NCBI RefSeq assembly: GCF_000571935.1
Contig: NZ_ATAX01000023.1
Location: 154,002 to 218,001, forward strand
Length of the DNA: 64,000 bases
Reading direction: 5' to 3'
Source of the DNA: Ruminococcus flavefaciens 007c
Lineage (GTDB): Bacteria; Bacillota; Clostridia; Oscillospirales; Ruminococcaceae
This document shows, in pieces, positions 8,626-17,143 of this stretch. The notes under the pieces are model-generated. The model saw nothing but the letters and a program-made list of their open reading frames with translations, was not told where the DNA came from and ran no database searches. The translations under genes were made by a program, and so were the position numbers. Every line of letters begins with the position of its first letter. Position 1 is the first letter of the stretch.

Positions 8626-9555
8626 TCAGTTGGCTGTAACAAAATCACTTCCGCAGCCAGCTTCGGGATTAGTTGCAAAGCCGCTTCCGCAGCCTGAATC
8701 AGGATTAGTTGCAAATCCGCTGCCGCAGCCTGAATCGGGATTTGTAGCGAAGCCGCTTCCGCAGCCTGTGTCAGGATTTGTAGCGAAGCCGCTTCCGCAG
8801 CCTGTATCAGGTGTTGTAGCAAAGCCACTTCCACAGCCTGTGTCAGGTGTTTTTGTGGTTACGGGAGTCTGAACTGCGGGAGTCTGCTGATAAGCAGGTG
8901 CGGTGGGAGTATCATCTTCGTATGTTGCGTCTATATTATTGTTAGCGTCGGGATCCAGCTCTGTAATCGGATCGGTATCTTCGGGAAGCTCAGCTGATAT
9001 TTCTTCAGCAGGCTTTGTGTCGATCTTTTCCTTGGTAAGCTTTGAGGTGTACTTGATATATGCGATCTCTTTTTCAAGATAGATCTCAGCAGAATCAAGA
9101 TCATCAAAGGGGAAGTTGTGAAGAACTGCTTCCTTCTTATCAGTAAATACGAGCTTTACAGTGTACTGGAGATTGCTTATTTTATCAGAGTCTCCGTGTA
9201 CGACATCGCTTACCTTTTTGGGAACATAGTAAAGCTTACGCTTTTCGCCCTTGACAAAGGGATCCTTTTCGTCAAGCATATTATCGGGGTACTTATCTTC
9301 TGTTTCAGCCTTAACAGTAAAGCTTGCTATATCCTTGCCTGTTTTGTTTTCAAGGTCAAGAACGAATACATCCGAACCAGATGCCTTCTTGCCAATGAGC
9401 TTTAATTCCTCGGAAGCTGTAGTTGCTTCTGTTGTAACTTCGGTAGTTGTAACCACTGTAGTGGGTTCGGAAAGATTAGCTGACTGTGTAATAGTTCCGC
9501 AGCCGACAAGAGCGATTGCTGAAATAAATGCAAGTGTTGCTAATGTTTTTCTCAT
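8626..9555 (-). CDS. Lipoprotein with C-terminal GCGSGFAT repeats
   Basis: 309 aa. Signal peptide with lipobox ALVGC (Cys19), a Thr-rich linker (residues ~30-48), then a ~120-residue domain (ELKLIGKKASGSDVFVLDLENKTGKDI ... YTVKLVFTDKKEAVL) that looks like an FxLYD/DUF-type immunoglobulin-like fold. An acidic and Pro/Thr-rich region follows, and finally six tandem 12-residue repeats, consensus (T/N)PD(T/S)GCGSGFAT, residues 236-307. Each repeat has one Cys, so the exposed tail carries six regularly spaced thiols. No function known to me. It lies between the transglutaminase-like dockerin protein and the acyltransferase, 14 and 6 bp from them. Confidence 0.8.
   Translation of the reverse strand: MRKTLATLAFISAIALVGCGTITQSANLSEPTTVVTTTEVTTEATTASEELKLIGKKASGSDVFVLDLENKTGKDIASFTVKAETEDKYPDNMLDEKDPFVKGEKRKLYYVPKKVSDVVHGDSDKISNLQYTVKLVFTDKKEAVLHNFPFDDLDSAEIYLEKEIAYIKYTSKLTKEKIDTKPAEEISAELPEDTDPITELDPDANNNIDATYEDDTPTAPAYQQTPAVQTPVTTKTPDTGCGSGFATTPDTGCGSGFATNPDTGCGSGFATNPDSGCGSGFATNPDSGCGSGFATNPEAGCGSDFVTAN
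8635..8850 (-). repeat. Six tandem 36-bp coding repeats
   Basis: Encodes the six GCGSGFAT units of the lipoprotein. Copies differ at several silent positions; the copy nearest the C-terminus is the most divergent (NPEAGCGSDFVT). A minisatellite of this type can change copy number by slippage or recombination. Confidence 0.9.
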
Positions 9556-9569
9556 AATACTATCTCCTT

Positions 9570-11018
9570 TTATTTTATCTCACTTATCTTTTCAAGAGGC
9601 CAAACTGTATGACCGTAAGTTAAATGGAAACCGTTCTGACCCGGGCGTTCGAGTGCAAAGTCCGGATCGTAAACATAAGTGGTTCCGTTCTCTATTATTT
9701 CAACCCAGCCGTGAGGGCCGTATCCGCCGCCTTTAAGAGGTACTTGTCCGCTTATAAGGTGTGCGTCGTAACCAAGCAGTCTTGCCATTTCGCAGAACAT
9801 AGCAGCAAGTACATAGCAGTTACCGGTTGCCTTGGCATTTACGTTTCCTTTTCTGCTGTTGAATCCGTAATCTGCAGCCTTTGTAAGGCTTATTTTTGTG
9901 GCATCCTTTTCCCATTGAACATATGTCACAGTATCGCTTGAAGAGCAATCTTTAAATGCACCCTGAAGCGAGTTTATCTTCTTCTGCTCCATTCTTTCTT
10001 TAGCAAGAGGATAAGCGCAGGTAGTAGTCGTAGTAGTGGTGGTTGTTGTGGATGTTGTAGTTACAGTCCACTGTGTCTTTGTAGCATAGTAATCCTTCTT
10101 GGAAACGATAGCCTGAGCAATGGAAGCTGCCGCAAATGCGATATTATCGCCTGCCTTGCACTCACTTGCATTAACTGTTACGGTGCCCTTTGAATACTTT
10201 ACAGTATTGATCTTTATGTCCGGGATAGAAATATAAGTAGGTGCAGAGCTTGAGAGCTTTGTTACATAGCCCATATTTACATAACCGGATATGCCGTTAT
10301 ATGTAACGTGGCCGAAATTACCGTTTTCCGTACCATTTGCATGAGTGATCTCAAATTTTGCTCCCGGAGGGATAGTTCCGAGAGATGCGGAATTGTAATC
10401 ATGGTCTTTTCTGATGTTGAGTCCCAGATCAACGGTAGGCCCAGTGGTATATGTACCTGCGTAAGAATTGTCACAGCCGCAGCTGAGCTTCTCCGGAGTT
10501 GCGTTTATAGCGAATTTTGCAGGATCAAAGTAGGTGGGCTTGATAAGGAGCACAGACTCCTTGAAGAAGTTGTCATCATACTTCTTGAGATAGTTGTTTA
10601 CAACTGTATCGGAGAAGTAGGGAGACAGTGCCGACTTGAGCTCTGCTGTAGACTTTACAGCTGTACCGCCTGCCTGAAGATCAAGCTTTTTGAGTGCATC
10701 TTTGATGCCGTCGTTAAGTCTTTCAGTTACTGCTTTAAAGCTGAGGGTTCTGTCAGTATTGAGGATAAGCTTTCTGAGGGCAGCTACATCAAATACATCA
10801 ACTATACCGTCTCCGTTGATGTCTGCAAGCTTAGCCTGTTCTGATGTAAGGGTATTTTTCGTAAGAATATGATTCTGAAGCAATGTAAGGTCGGAGGAGG
10901 AGATAACGCCGTCTCCGTCAAAATCGCCCTTAACTGCAGCGCACGCTCCCATAGGAATCATACTTGTTGATGCCAGTGAAGCTGCAAGCAGCAGGCTGAG
11001 CATTTTTGAGTGTTTCAT
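9570..11018 (-). CDS. Secreted dockerin protein with SH3 and transglutaminase-like domains
   Basis: 482 aa from ATG 11018, which has AAAGGAAG upstream; a longer frame from 11063 lacks one. Order: signal peptide (to about residue 27); N-terminal type I dockerin with two Ca-binding repeats (GDFDGDGVISSSDLTLLQNHIL and ADINGDGIVDVFDVAALRKLIL); a ~45-residue module ending YDDNFFKESVLLI, shared with the protein at 14733; an SH3-like domain (LGLNIRKDHDYNSASLGTIP ... GYVNMGYV); a Thr-rich linker; and a transglutaminase-like domain with Cys401 (GNCYVLAAMFCEMARLLGYDAHL), His436 (PHGW) and Asp451 (YDPDF). Likely a cellulosome- or surface-attached enzyme, either a peptidase or a crosslinking enzyme. First gene of the operon with the repeat lipoprotein and acyltransferase. 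Confidence 0.87.
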   Translation of the reverse strand: MKHSKMLSLLLAASLASTSMIPMGACAAVKGDFDGDGVISSSDLTLLQNHILTKNTLTSEQAKLADINGDGIVDVFDVAALRKLILNTDRTLSFKAVTERLNDGIKDALKKLDLQAGGTAVKSTAELKSALSPYFSDTVVNNYLKKYDDNFFKESVLLIKPTYFDPAKFAINATPEKLSCGCDNSYAGTYTTGPTVDLGLNIRKDHDYNSASLGTIPPGAKFEITHANGTENGNFGHVTYNGISGYVNMGYVTKLSSSAPTYISIPDIKINTVKYSKGTVTVNASECKAGDNIAFAAASIAQAIVSKKDYYATKTQWTVTTTSTTTTTTTTTTCAYPLAKERMEQKKINSLQGAFKDCSSSDTVTYVQWEKDATKISLTKAADYGFNSRKGNVNAKATGNCYVLAAMFCEMARLLGYDAHLISGQVPLKGGGYGPHGWVEIIENGTTYVYDPDFALERPGQNGFHLTYGHTVWPLEKISEIK

Positions 11019-11164
11019 ATTTTTCTTCCTTTCATATGGTGTTATTACGTTCCATATAAACATAACGAATCAATGAACCAAAGTGTGACAAAAAATCAAA
11101 AAAATTTATGTTTTTATAGTAAATGATATATGGATGACCGTTAAGGCCTTGGTTTACGGGCTTT

Positions 11165-12349
11165 TCAGTAAAGTTTTTCCAGTTCCTCGGAGGTGAAGGA
11201 GAAGCCTCTGGAACCTAGGGAATAATAGAAACCGTTATCGAAGACAAAAACAGAGTTGCCGTCATTTAAGCTCGTTCTGTAGACTCCATTGGGGAGATTG
11301 CCTGTTCCTTTCTTTATGAAGAAAAGGAAACTGCTGCCTTCGGAATGATTGGTAATATGTGAACTGTTATCCAATATCGAAAAATTTTCGGAATCGTTGA
11401 TAGAATAATCAGGATAATAGGATATGAATTCTTCGGCAGGCATATATCCGCCGTTCATATATACTGTTATCTTGTCCTCAGGGGCAAGGTCTCCCTTGTA
11501 AGATCTTTCAATGATAATGTTTTCAGCGGTCAGAATTTCCCCGTCAATTGAAGTATACACTATTTTTTCAATTTTGGCAAGTACTACATTGTAGGAATTA
11601 TCAAACAAAACCTGAAGATTTTGGTCAATTGGCTTACTGGGAGTAGGATCAACAACTCCGGCAAAATCGGGCCCAGCATTGGAATCGCTCTCCATAAGTC
11701 GTTCTCTGCGTATTATATTATCCCGTACATCATACTGTGTATCTGGTGATACTGTAAGATCTCTGCCGTTTCTTTCAACACTGTTGCCTTGTTCATTATT
11801 GCCTGAAGATGTTGTCGAAGACGAACTCTCTTCTTGCTTAGCGATCTGAGTATGAGTAGTTGTTGTCTGACGTGTGCTGCTCAGTGTTGAGGCGGGACGG
11901 AGGAAAGTGGTGGTTTTATTCGTCTGTCTGCCTGATCTGCGTGTTGATGTTGTCGAAGCTGCCGTAATTTCGGAAGAAGCTGTAGTGCTGACCGAAAGTT
12001 CATTTTTTGAAGTAGCCGCTGTCGTTGTTGTGACAGACTTCTGCGTTACGGTTTCGTTCGTCCTGGTAGTTGTTACCGTAATATCAGTTGCTGAAGATGT
12101 CTGGGTAACTAAAGGGATATTATTGTTATCATGTTCAAAATTCAACTTGTTTTTCGGCATAAGAAGTATAACTCCCGTAATAACCGCAAGCATTGCAGGT
12201 ATGGCTGCAAATCTCAGGATCAGTGGCATAAGAGGTTTATGCTTCTTTTCCGTGCTGCGCATAAGGAATTCTGCGGAAAACTCTTTTTTTCTGTCGGGTT
12301 CCGGTATTCCGAATGCCTCGGTTAGTTTTTTTATCTCCTTATCTGTCAT
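11165..12349 (-). CDS. Membrane anti-sigma-like protein with Ser/Thr-rich ectodomain
   Basis: 394 aa. A short cytoplasmic N-terminus (MTDKEIKKLTEAFGIPEPDRKKEFSAEFL), one membrane segment (about residues 41-64, LILRFAAIPAMLAVITGVILL), a ~130-residue Ser/Thr-rich linker, and a C-terminal ~140-residue ectodomain (VVLAKIEKIVYTSIDGEILTAENIIIERSYKG ...) that I cannot name. The start codon overlaps the stop of the sigma gene by four bases (ATGA), the usual translational coupling of sigma/anti-sigma pairs. No ZAS zinc motif, so anti-sigma is inferred from context and topology. The ectodomain may sense an extracellular signal, as in clostridial RsgI proteins. Confidence 0.7.
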   Translation of the reverse strand: MTDKEIKKLTEAFGIPEPDRKKEFSAEFLMRSTEKKHKPLMPLILRFAAIPAMLAVITGVILLMPKNKLNFEHDNNNIPLVTQTSSATDITVTTTRTNETVTQKSVTTTTAATSKNELSVSTTASSEITAASTTSTRRSGRQTNKTTTFLRPASTLSSTRQTTTTHTQIAKQEESSSSTTSSGNNEQGNSVERNGRDLTVSPDTQYDVRDNIIRRERLMESDSNAGPDFAGVVDPTPSKPIDQNLQVLFDNSYNVVLAKIEKIVYTSIDGEILTAENIIIERSYKGDLAPEDKITVYMNGGYMPAEEFISYYPDYSINDSENFSILDNSSHITNHSEGSSFLFFIKKGTGNLPNGVYRTSLNDGNSVFVFDNGFYYSLGSRGFSFTSEELEKLY

Positions 12350-12807
12350 ATAAGCTCCTCCTTCCCCATGTATTCACGTAAAGACGAAAGGATCCTGTTT
12401 ATCCTGCGGTTAAGGGCAAAGCGTGAGATATTGAGCAGCTTTGCGATAACATTGACCGGAACTTCGTTTACGTATCTCAGAAGAATTATCTCTCTGTCCT
12501 CGTTGCTGAGCTTATGCAGAGCCTGTTTGAGATCAAAGCCTGAGAGAACATTGTTTTCTATATTCTCATCAGAGGTCTCTGACTCGTCGAGCTCCGAGGT
12601 TTTGGCTTTCCTGAATTCATCGGTGCATAGATTGCCTGCGATGGTATACAGTAGCTGTAAGGTTTTGTCGATGCTGTTGTAGTGAGGATGTTCAAGATAA
12701 CGAAGGAATGTTTCCTGAGTCAGATCTTCTGCGGTCTCCTTGTGGTGAACGCGCAGGAAGCAGTATCGGTATATTTTATCATACTGCTCATCAATATTCA
12801 ATGACAC
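12346..12807 (-). CDS. ECF-type RNA polymerase sigma factor
   Basis: 153 aa from a GTG with GGAGGGGG upstream. Region 2 (YDKIYRYCFLRVHHKETAEDLTQETFLRYLEH) and region 4 (LSNEDREIILLRYVNEVPVNVIAKLLNISRFALNRRINRILSSLRE) are present and no region 3, as in extracytoplasmic-function sigma factors. Coupled to the downstream membrane protein, its probable regulator. The dockerin/lipoprotein operon lies next downstream on the same strand and is a candidate target, which is inference. Confidence 0.88.
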   Translation of the reverse strand: MSLNIDEQYDKIYRYCFLRVHHKETAEDLTQETFLRYLEHPHYNSIDKTLQLLYTIAGNLCTDEFRKAKTSELDESETSDENIENNVLSGFDLKQALHKLSNEDREIILLRYVNEVPVNVIAKLLNISRFALNRRINRILSSLREYMGKEELI

Positions 12808-12839
12808 AGAGCCACCCCCTCCAGGAACTTATATTACAC

Positions 12840-12868
12840 ATTATATCATAAGATAAGTACTAAATCAA
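12840..12868 (-). promoter_or_regulatory. Promoter of the sigma/anti-sigma operon
   Basis: Minus strand TTGATT (12863-12868), 17-bp spacer, TATAAT (12840-12845), 33 bp before the GTG start. It looks like a housekeeping promoter. Confidence 0.7.
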
Positions 12869-12880
12869 CAGGTGTGGTAA

Positions 12881-12917
12881 AATTTTAAAAAAATTAGGGG
12901 AACTGAAACAGCTCCCC
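12881..12917 (-). terminator. Terminator of the serpin gene
   Basis: On the minus strand GGGGAGCTG/CAGTTCCCC with a TTT loop, followed by TAATTTTTTT. It lies about 60 bp past the serpin stop codon. Confidence 0.8.
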
Positions 12918-12978
12918 CGAAATGTCCCCCTTTATAGGATATGTTTTATTTAACTGCCAGAGTGCAGCCTGACAGTTA

Positions 12979-14484
12979 TCAGAGTGAATTAAGTGCACCG
13001 ATGAAAACGGGTAAAGATGTTTCTGTATCGATTATACAGTAAACAAATGGTCTGTCGAAGGTAACGTCCTTGACATCTTCATACATTGGCATACCATTGT
13101 CACGCATTGCGACAAGAGTTGCTGCAGCGGCCTTAGTGCCGTTTTCGTCAAGGTCGATGAATGTCTTATGGATAACGATGCCTATATGTAAAGGATGTAT
13201 GTCAGCCACAGATGACATATTCGTGAAATCGGCAGAATTACTGAACGCCGTTGGCATACCTATGGCTTTGAGTTCGTCCGAAAGCTCGTTATTGTATTCA
13301 TAGCTGAACTTCGGAAGCTTTACATTTGCCATTATCATATCGCTTTTGCCGGAAGCGATGATTCCCGACAGCTTTTCGGGCGTGAGTTTTTCAATGTATT
13401 CATCAACAGTAGTTCCCTCATCCGGGAGGAGAGCTGCAAAAGCGTATCTGCCGCCGCTGTAATACTTTATCATACCGTTGGTATTTTCATCAAAAATATA
13501 TTTTTCATGGCTGCAAAGCATTGAAGCGTCCTGCACATTTCCGGTGGCATTTGTGAATTTGCCGTCCTTGATCTGATGCTTTTCATATGGTTCATCCCAT
13601 TCGGCCTCAAATGCAACGGCATTGACCAGGTACATAACATCAAGAGGATCAATTTTACTGAGAATAGTCGGTATCATTTCATTGGTCTTTTCGTTGACCC
13701 AACCGTTGACATCATCAAGAGTAGTTTCGTCAAAAGGAGCAACATAGAACTCGCTGTCATAGAAGTCGACGCAGTTCTGTATGAACTCGGGGCGGGGATT
13801 GATTCTTGATTTATCGTTTCTTGCCCATATTGAGTTGGCTGTGTTCATTGACCACTTATTTGCGTATTCATTTCTTTTGTCATTTACCGAATTCAGACGC
13901 TGAGTGAGAAGATAGCTGTTGAGATCTTCGATCTTCATACCTCCGCCGAGAACATTTTCCATTTCCGTGCGGGTATCTCCTGCGGCGCCGTTGGCTGTCA
14001 TACCCAGAGCCTGAACGATAGAATAAGGAGATATGAGCGTATTGGTCGGAGTCTCTTCCTCAGCATAGGTCTTTTTGAAAAGCTTGAGCGTAAGGTCATA
14101 CTGACTATTTATAAAGCTCTCGTCGGCACTTTTGCCTGTTACAGAAGAAGCAGCAATGCCTGCGCATAGATTCTGCGACTTTGGCTTGAAAGAAGGTACC
14201 GGAGCCTCATTCATACAGTTTATGAGAAGTTTTCTCATTGCGCTGAGATCGAATACATCACATACTTCGTCTTCGTTTATATCCGCATTGGGAGCTGCGG
14301 TAAGCTCTCCGCTGCCCTTCAGCCAGCGCTGGAACAATATCATATCCGCGAGATTGAAAACCATATCTCCGTTTACATCGCCCTTTATACGGCGGACATC
14401 AGTTGCAGCAGAGTAGTCTGATACGACAGCAGGCAATGCTATGCACATTGCAGCAGCTGCAGCAAGTAATCTTCTGAGTTTCAT
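12979..14484 (-). CDS. Secreted dockerin-serpin
   Basis: 501 aa; AAGGAGG before the ATG. Signal peptide (MKLRRLLAAAAAMCIALP), N-terminal dockerin at about 33-92 (GDVNGDMVFNLADMILFQRWL and ADINEDEVCDVFDLSAMRKLLI), then a complete serpin domain: NTLISPYSIVQALGMTANGA, YLVNAVAFEAEWDEPY, and the C-terminal FDRPFVYCIID ... PVFIGAL. The reactive-centre hinge GTKAAAATLVAM (about 448-459) has small residues at P12-P9, as in inhibitory serpins; the loop is roughly five residues longer than in antitrypsin, so P1 is uncertain (Met-Arg-Asp-Asn region). Dockerin-serpins are known from cellulosome producers, where they are thought to protect the complex from proteases. Confidence 0.93.
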   Translation of the reverse strand: MKLRRLLAAAAAMCIALPAVVSDYSAATDVRRIKGDVNGDMVFNLADMILFQRWLKGSGELTAAPNADINEDEVCDVFDLSAMRKLLINCMNEAPVPSFKPKSQNLCAGIAASSVTGKSADESFINSQYDLTLKLFKKTYAEEETPTNTLISPYSIVQALGMTANGAAGDTRTEMENVLGGGMKIEDLNSYLLTQRLNSVNDKRNEYANKWSMNTANSIWARNDKSRINPRPEFIQNCVDFYDSEFYVAPFDETTLDDVNGWVNEKTNEMIPTILSKIDPLDVMYLVNAVAFEAEWDEPYEKHQIKDGKFTNATGNVQDASMLCSHEKYIFDENTNGMIKYYSGGRYAFAALLPDEGTTVDEYIEKLTPEKLSGIIASGKSDMIMANVKLPKFSYEYNNELSDELKAIGMPTAFSNSADFTNMSSVADIHPLHIGIVIHKTFIDLDENGTKAAAATLVAMRDNGMPMYEDVKDVTFDRPFVYCIIDTETSLPVFIGALNSL

Positions 14485-14565
14485 AAATATACCTCCTTAA
14501 AAAGATTCAGTTCAGCAAAGTTAGTGTTTTGCGTTTTCATAAAGCTTAACGAATTGAAAGGGGAT

Positions 14566-14661
14566 AATGTGCGGCTTGCTTTGTTAACTTTTTGTGAACA
14601 TTTGCAGACTGATCGCACAAAAAGAATGTTAACAGAATATTTACATTTTCAGCCGCACATT
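14566..14661. repeat. Long imperfect palindrome between divergent genes
   Basis: Nested inverted repeats around one centre: AATGTGCGGCT (14566-14576) with AGCCGCACATT (14651-14661), plus inner arms TGTTAAC and TTTTTGTG facing CACAAAAA and GTTAACA. Total span 96 bp, in the gap between the serpin (-) and the next dockerin gene (+). It could be an operator, a cruciform or a small mobile-element relic. Confidence 0.7.
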
Positions 14662-14732
14662 ACGGCTTGTCTGACGTTAAGTATTATAAAAGCTGTTTTT
14701 ACACTTTATTATTAATGTCGGGAGGTTTTGGT

Positions 14733-17075
14733 ATGAAAAAGTTAAGTTCAGTTATTCTTGCATCAGTTATTTCGTTATCGGTAGTAATGCCGTGTATTCC
14801 GTCGGCTGCAGCAGAAGATGCGTTATCATCAGGTTCTGTAGATGGATCGCGTGATCTTTTGAAGGAATATCCTGACGGGTACTGCGTTGACGGAAATTCG
14901 GTATATTTCTTAAAGACCGTTTTCCAGACCTCAACTTTTATAGTTAATTCTGCAAGACCGTTTTCCTTAAAAAATATCAGTGATGAAAGCAAAGATTTCG
15001 GGTTCGTTTTCGAACCAAGTGAAGGTTCAGTGAATCTTGTTTCTGTTTGTGAAAACGTTGAACAGATCGTATCATTCGATATAGATGAGGAAAGGAAAAA
15101 TCATTTTCACTTCTTTTATCCTGTCATAAATAGTTATCTTGTTACTGAGGAAGATGGGAAAACAGAGGTAAAGCTTGTTGATAAGGCGGATTACGGTAAA
15201 CTGACCGATCTTGAGGCTTTGCGTAAGGAATACGCTGAGCAAGCAAGGGAAAGCAATGAGCAGTATTTTGCCTGCTTTTCAAAAAGATTTTATTGTATTG
15301 AAGATATTCTTCAATCGGATTATTATCCCTTTGTAAATACTCAGCTTGATGGTGTGCCTTATGTACGGACAGTATATAATTATGACAATGTTTCTCAGGA
15401 GATTGTTATCGGCACTGATTATAAATCGTCAGTCGAGGCCAAGGGTAGCATAAGAAAAAGCAAGACTGTTAACAGCGGAAGCTATGCTTCGCTGCAGGAT
15501 CGAATTTTTTCGGATGATATTTACCATTATCATATCTATGAACCGACTGAAAATGCTTCGGACCATCTGAATTTTTATACTAAGGATAGTCTTACCGGAC
15601 AAAAGAAAAAATATTATGCAAGAATGGAAAAAGGCTCATTTACAAGCGGAATTACCGAGACAGGAATGGGCTCGGAACCAATTGAACCCGTAAAGTTTGA
15701 CGTTAACTGTGATTCTGAGGTAAATATTGCTGATCTCATAATTATGAGCAGGTATCTTATGGGAGAATATTCACTTACTGAAAACGGCATCATCTCGGCT
15801 GACGTCAATGATGACGGAGTTACCGATGTTTTTGACCTTATCCAGCTGAGAAAAAAGATACTCTCTCTAAGCAGTTACGTGGAAGACTATACATATAAAA
15901 AGGATACTACCGTATACGTGACCGCTGAAGGCGAGGAAGCGGCACTGAAAAATTCATCTTATGTATTCAGGTCTGCAAAGGATTTCGATGAGTTTGCGGA
16001 AAAGAATTTCAGGCCTGCTGTTGAGCGTGAATTAAAAAAGAGTTATGATGATGAGTTTTTCAAGGAGAATGTATTGCTGCTCCATCTCGGGAAACAGGTA
16101 TACGGTGGCCTTTCGACTGATGTAGAAGGTGTCTGCATTGAAAAAACGGCGGATGAAGATTTTCTTTCTCCTCTGACTATCAAGCTTGAGTCTTGTGAGG
16201 TGAATTGTATTCTGCCTGAGGCTGTTGAGATCCATCAGGTAATATATCCTTCCGAAAAGTTGGAAAAAAGAGAAGTTGAGTGGGTTAACAGCAGATTTAA
16301 GGATATTGATTCAAAGCATTTCAGCGTTACTGCTTACCCAGAACAATCTATTAATGAAAACAGCAGCTTTATAATGAGAACATATGACGAATTTAATGGT
16401 TTTATCACCGATACATATGATGATAAAAATCAGGAGAAGATAAAGGAGCAGTTTGAATATATTGAAAAAAACAAAGGAATACGCATAGACGAAGATTTCT
16501 TCAAGGATCACTTTATACTTTTCAGGATCATATGCTGGCATAATGTACCGTCAAAATACAATGCCCAGCTCTTTGACGGCAACATTGTCATAAATGAGCA
16601 GGACAGTCTGTTTTACGGCGATGTAATAGAGTTATGCCTTGATGCTTATATTTTTGATAAGAGATATGATAAGGATGATCTGAGTGTAAGCTTTGTTGAT
16701 CATAGAATCATTGATGAGAAGTATGATCCGCAGGGTGACACAGCTTTAATAAGCGATGATAAAGATTACAATTCAAGAAAAATAAGAATAAGCCAGTACA
16801 GCTTCGGAAATGAGAGTGCGGTCTCTGTATACCTTACATATACAGTAGGTATGGCATTGAATGCAGGGAACAAAAGAGTATTAGACGTTCCCGTTGAGAA
16901 GGACTTCAAGCCTTTCGGCGCTAAGGAAGACATTGAAAAATTGAAAGAGATCCCTTGCGAAAGCGAAAACTATTCTGTAGAATGGGGAGAAGACAGTGTG
17001 ACCGTCAGCTTCAGAACAGCTCCCGGCGGAGAATTTATAAAACAAACTTTTGATTATGATTCATCATTATATTGA
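14733..17075 (+). CDS. Large secreted protein with internal dockerin
   Basis: 780 aa from ATG 14733, with GGGAGG 8 bp upstream; a longer frame from 14667 lacks such a site. Signal peptide to about residue 27 (SVVMPCIPSAAAED). Residues ~30-310 are a unique acidic region. A dockerin at ~322-382 (FDVNCDSEVNIADLIIMSRYL and ADVNDDGVTDVFDLIQLRKKIL) is followed by two related modules, ~407-452 (FRSAKDFDEFAEKN ... YDDEFFKENVLLL) and ~543-600 (MRTYDEFNGFI ... IDEDFFKDHFILF), which resemble the module in the transglutaminase-like dockerin protein. No catalytic motif seen. Probably a cellulosome-associated binding or inhibitor protein. Confidence 0.75.
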   Translation: MKKLSSVILASVISLSVVMPCIPSAAAEDALSSGSVDGSRDLLKEYPDGYCVDGNSVYFLKTVFQTSTFIVNSARPFSLKNISDESKDFGFVFEPSEGSVNLVSVCENVEQIVSFDIDEERKNHFHFFYPVINSYLVTEEDGKTEVKLVDKADYGKLTDLEALRKEYAEQARESNEQYFACFSKRFYCIEDILQSDYYPFVNTQLDGVPYVRTVYNYDNVSQEIVIGTDYKSSVEAKGSIRKSKTVNSGSYASLQDRIFSDDIYHYHIYEPTENASDHLNFYTKDSLTGQKKKYYARMEKGSFTSGITETGMGSEPIEPVKFDVNCDSEVNIADLIIMSRYLMGEYSLTENGIISADVNDDGVTDVFDLIQLRKKILSLSSYVEDYTYKKDTTVYVTAEGEEAALKNSSYVFRSAKDFDEFAEKNFRPAVERELKKSYDDEFFKENVLLLHLGKQVYGGLSTDVEGVCIEKTADEDFLSPLTIKLESCEVNCILPEAVEIHQVIYPSEKLEKREVEWVNSRFKDIDSKHFSVTAYPEQSINENSSFIMRTYDEFNGFITDTYDDKNQEKIKEQFEYIEKNKGIRIDEDFFKDHFILFRIICWHNVPSKYNAQLFDGNIVINEQDSLFYGDVIELCLDAYIFDKRYDKDDLSVSFVDHRIIDEKYDPQGDTALISDDKDYNSRKIRISQYSFGNESAVSVYLTYTVGMALNAGNKRVLDVPVEKDFKPFGAKEDIEKLKEIPCESENYSVEWGEDSVTVSFRTAPGGEFIKQTFDYDSSLY

Positions 17076-17106
17076 AAAAAGTGAGCCTTTAAGGCTCACT
17101 TTTTTT
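17076..17106 (+). terminator. Terminator of the large dockerin gene
   Basis: AAAAAAGTGAGCC / GGCTCACTTTTTT with loop TTTAA, immediately after the stop codon. Confidence 0.9.
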
Positions 17107-17143
17107 GCAAAGGAGGCGTCTGAGCTAATTTTTTTCGAAATAA

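Noticed and set aside
8635..8850. CRISPR-like array
   Set aside because: The 36-bp periodicity is tandem and coding, with no unique spacers.
8635..8850. Sortase substrate motif (NPDTG)
   Set aside because: The motif repeats internally and is not followed by a hydrophobic segment and charged tail; the protein is already lipid-anchored.
8630..8872. Plus-strand frame coding KPLPQPVSG repeats
   Set aside because: Antisense shadow of the GCGSGFAT repeat; no start signal, and the lipoprotein frame has signal peptide and operon context.
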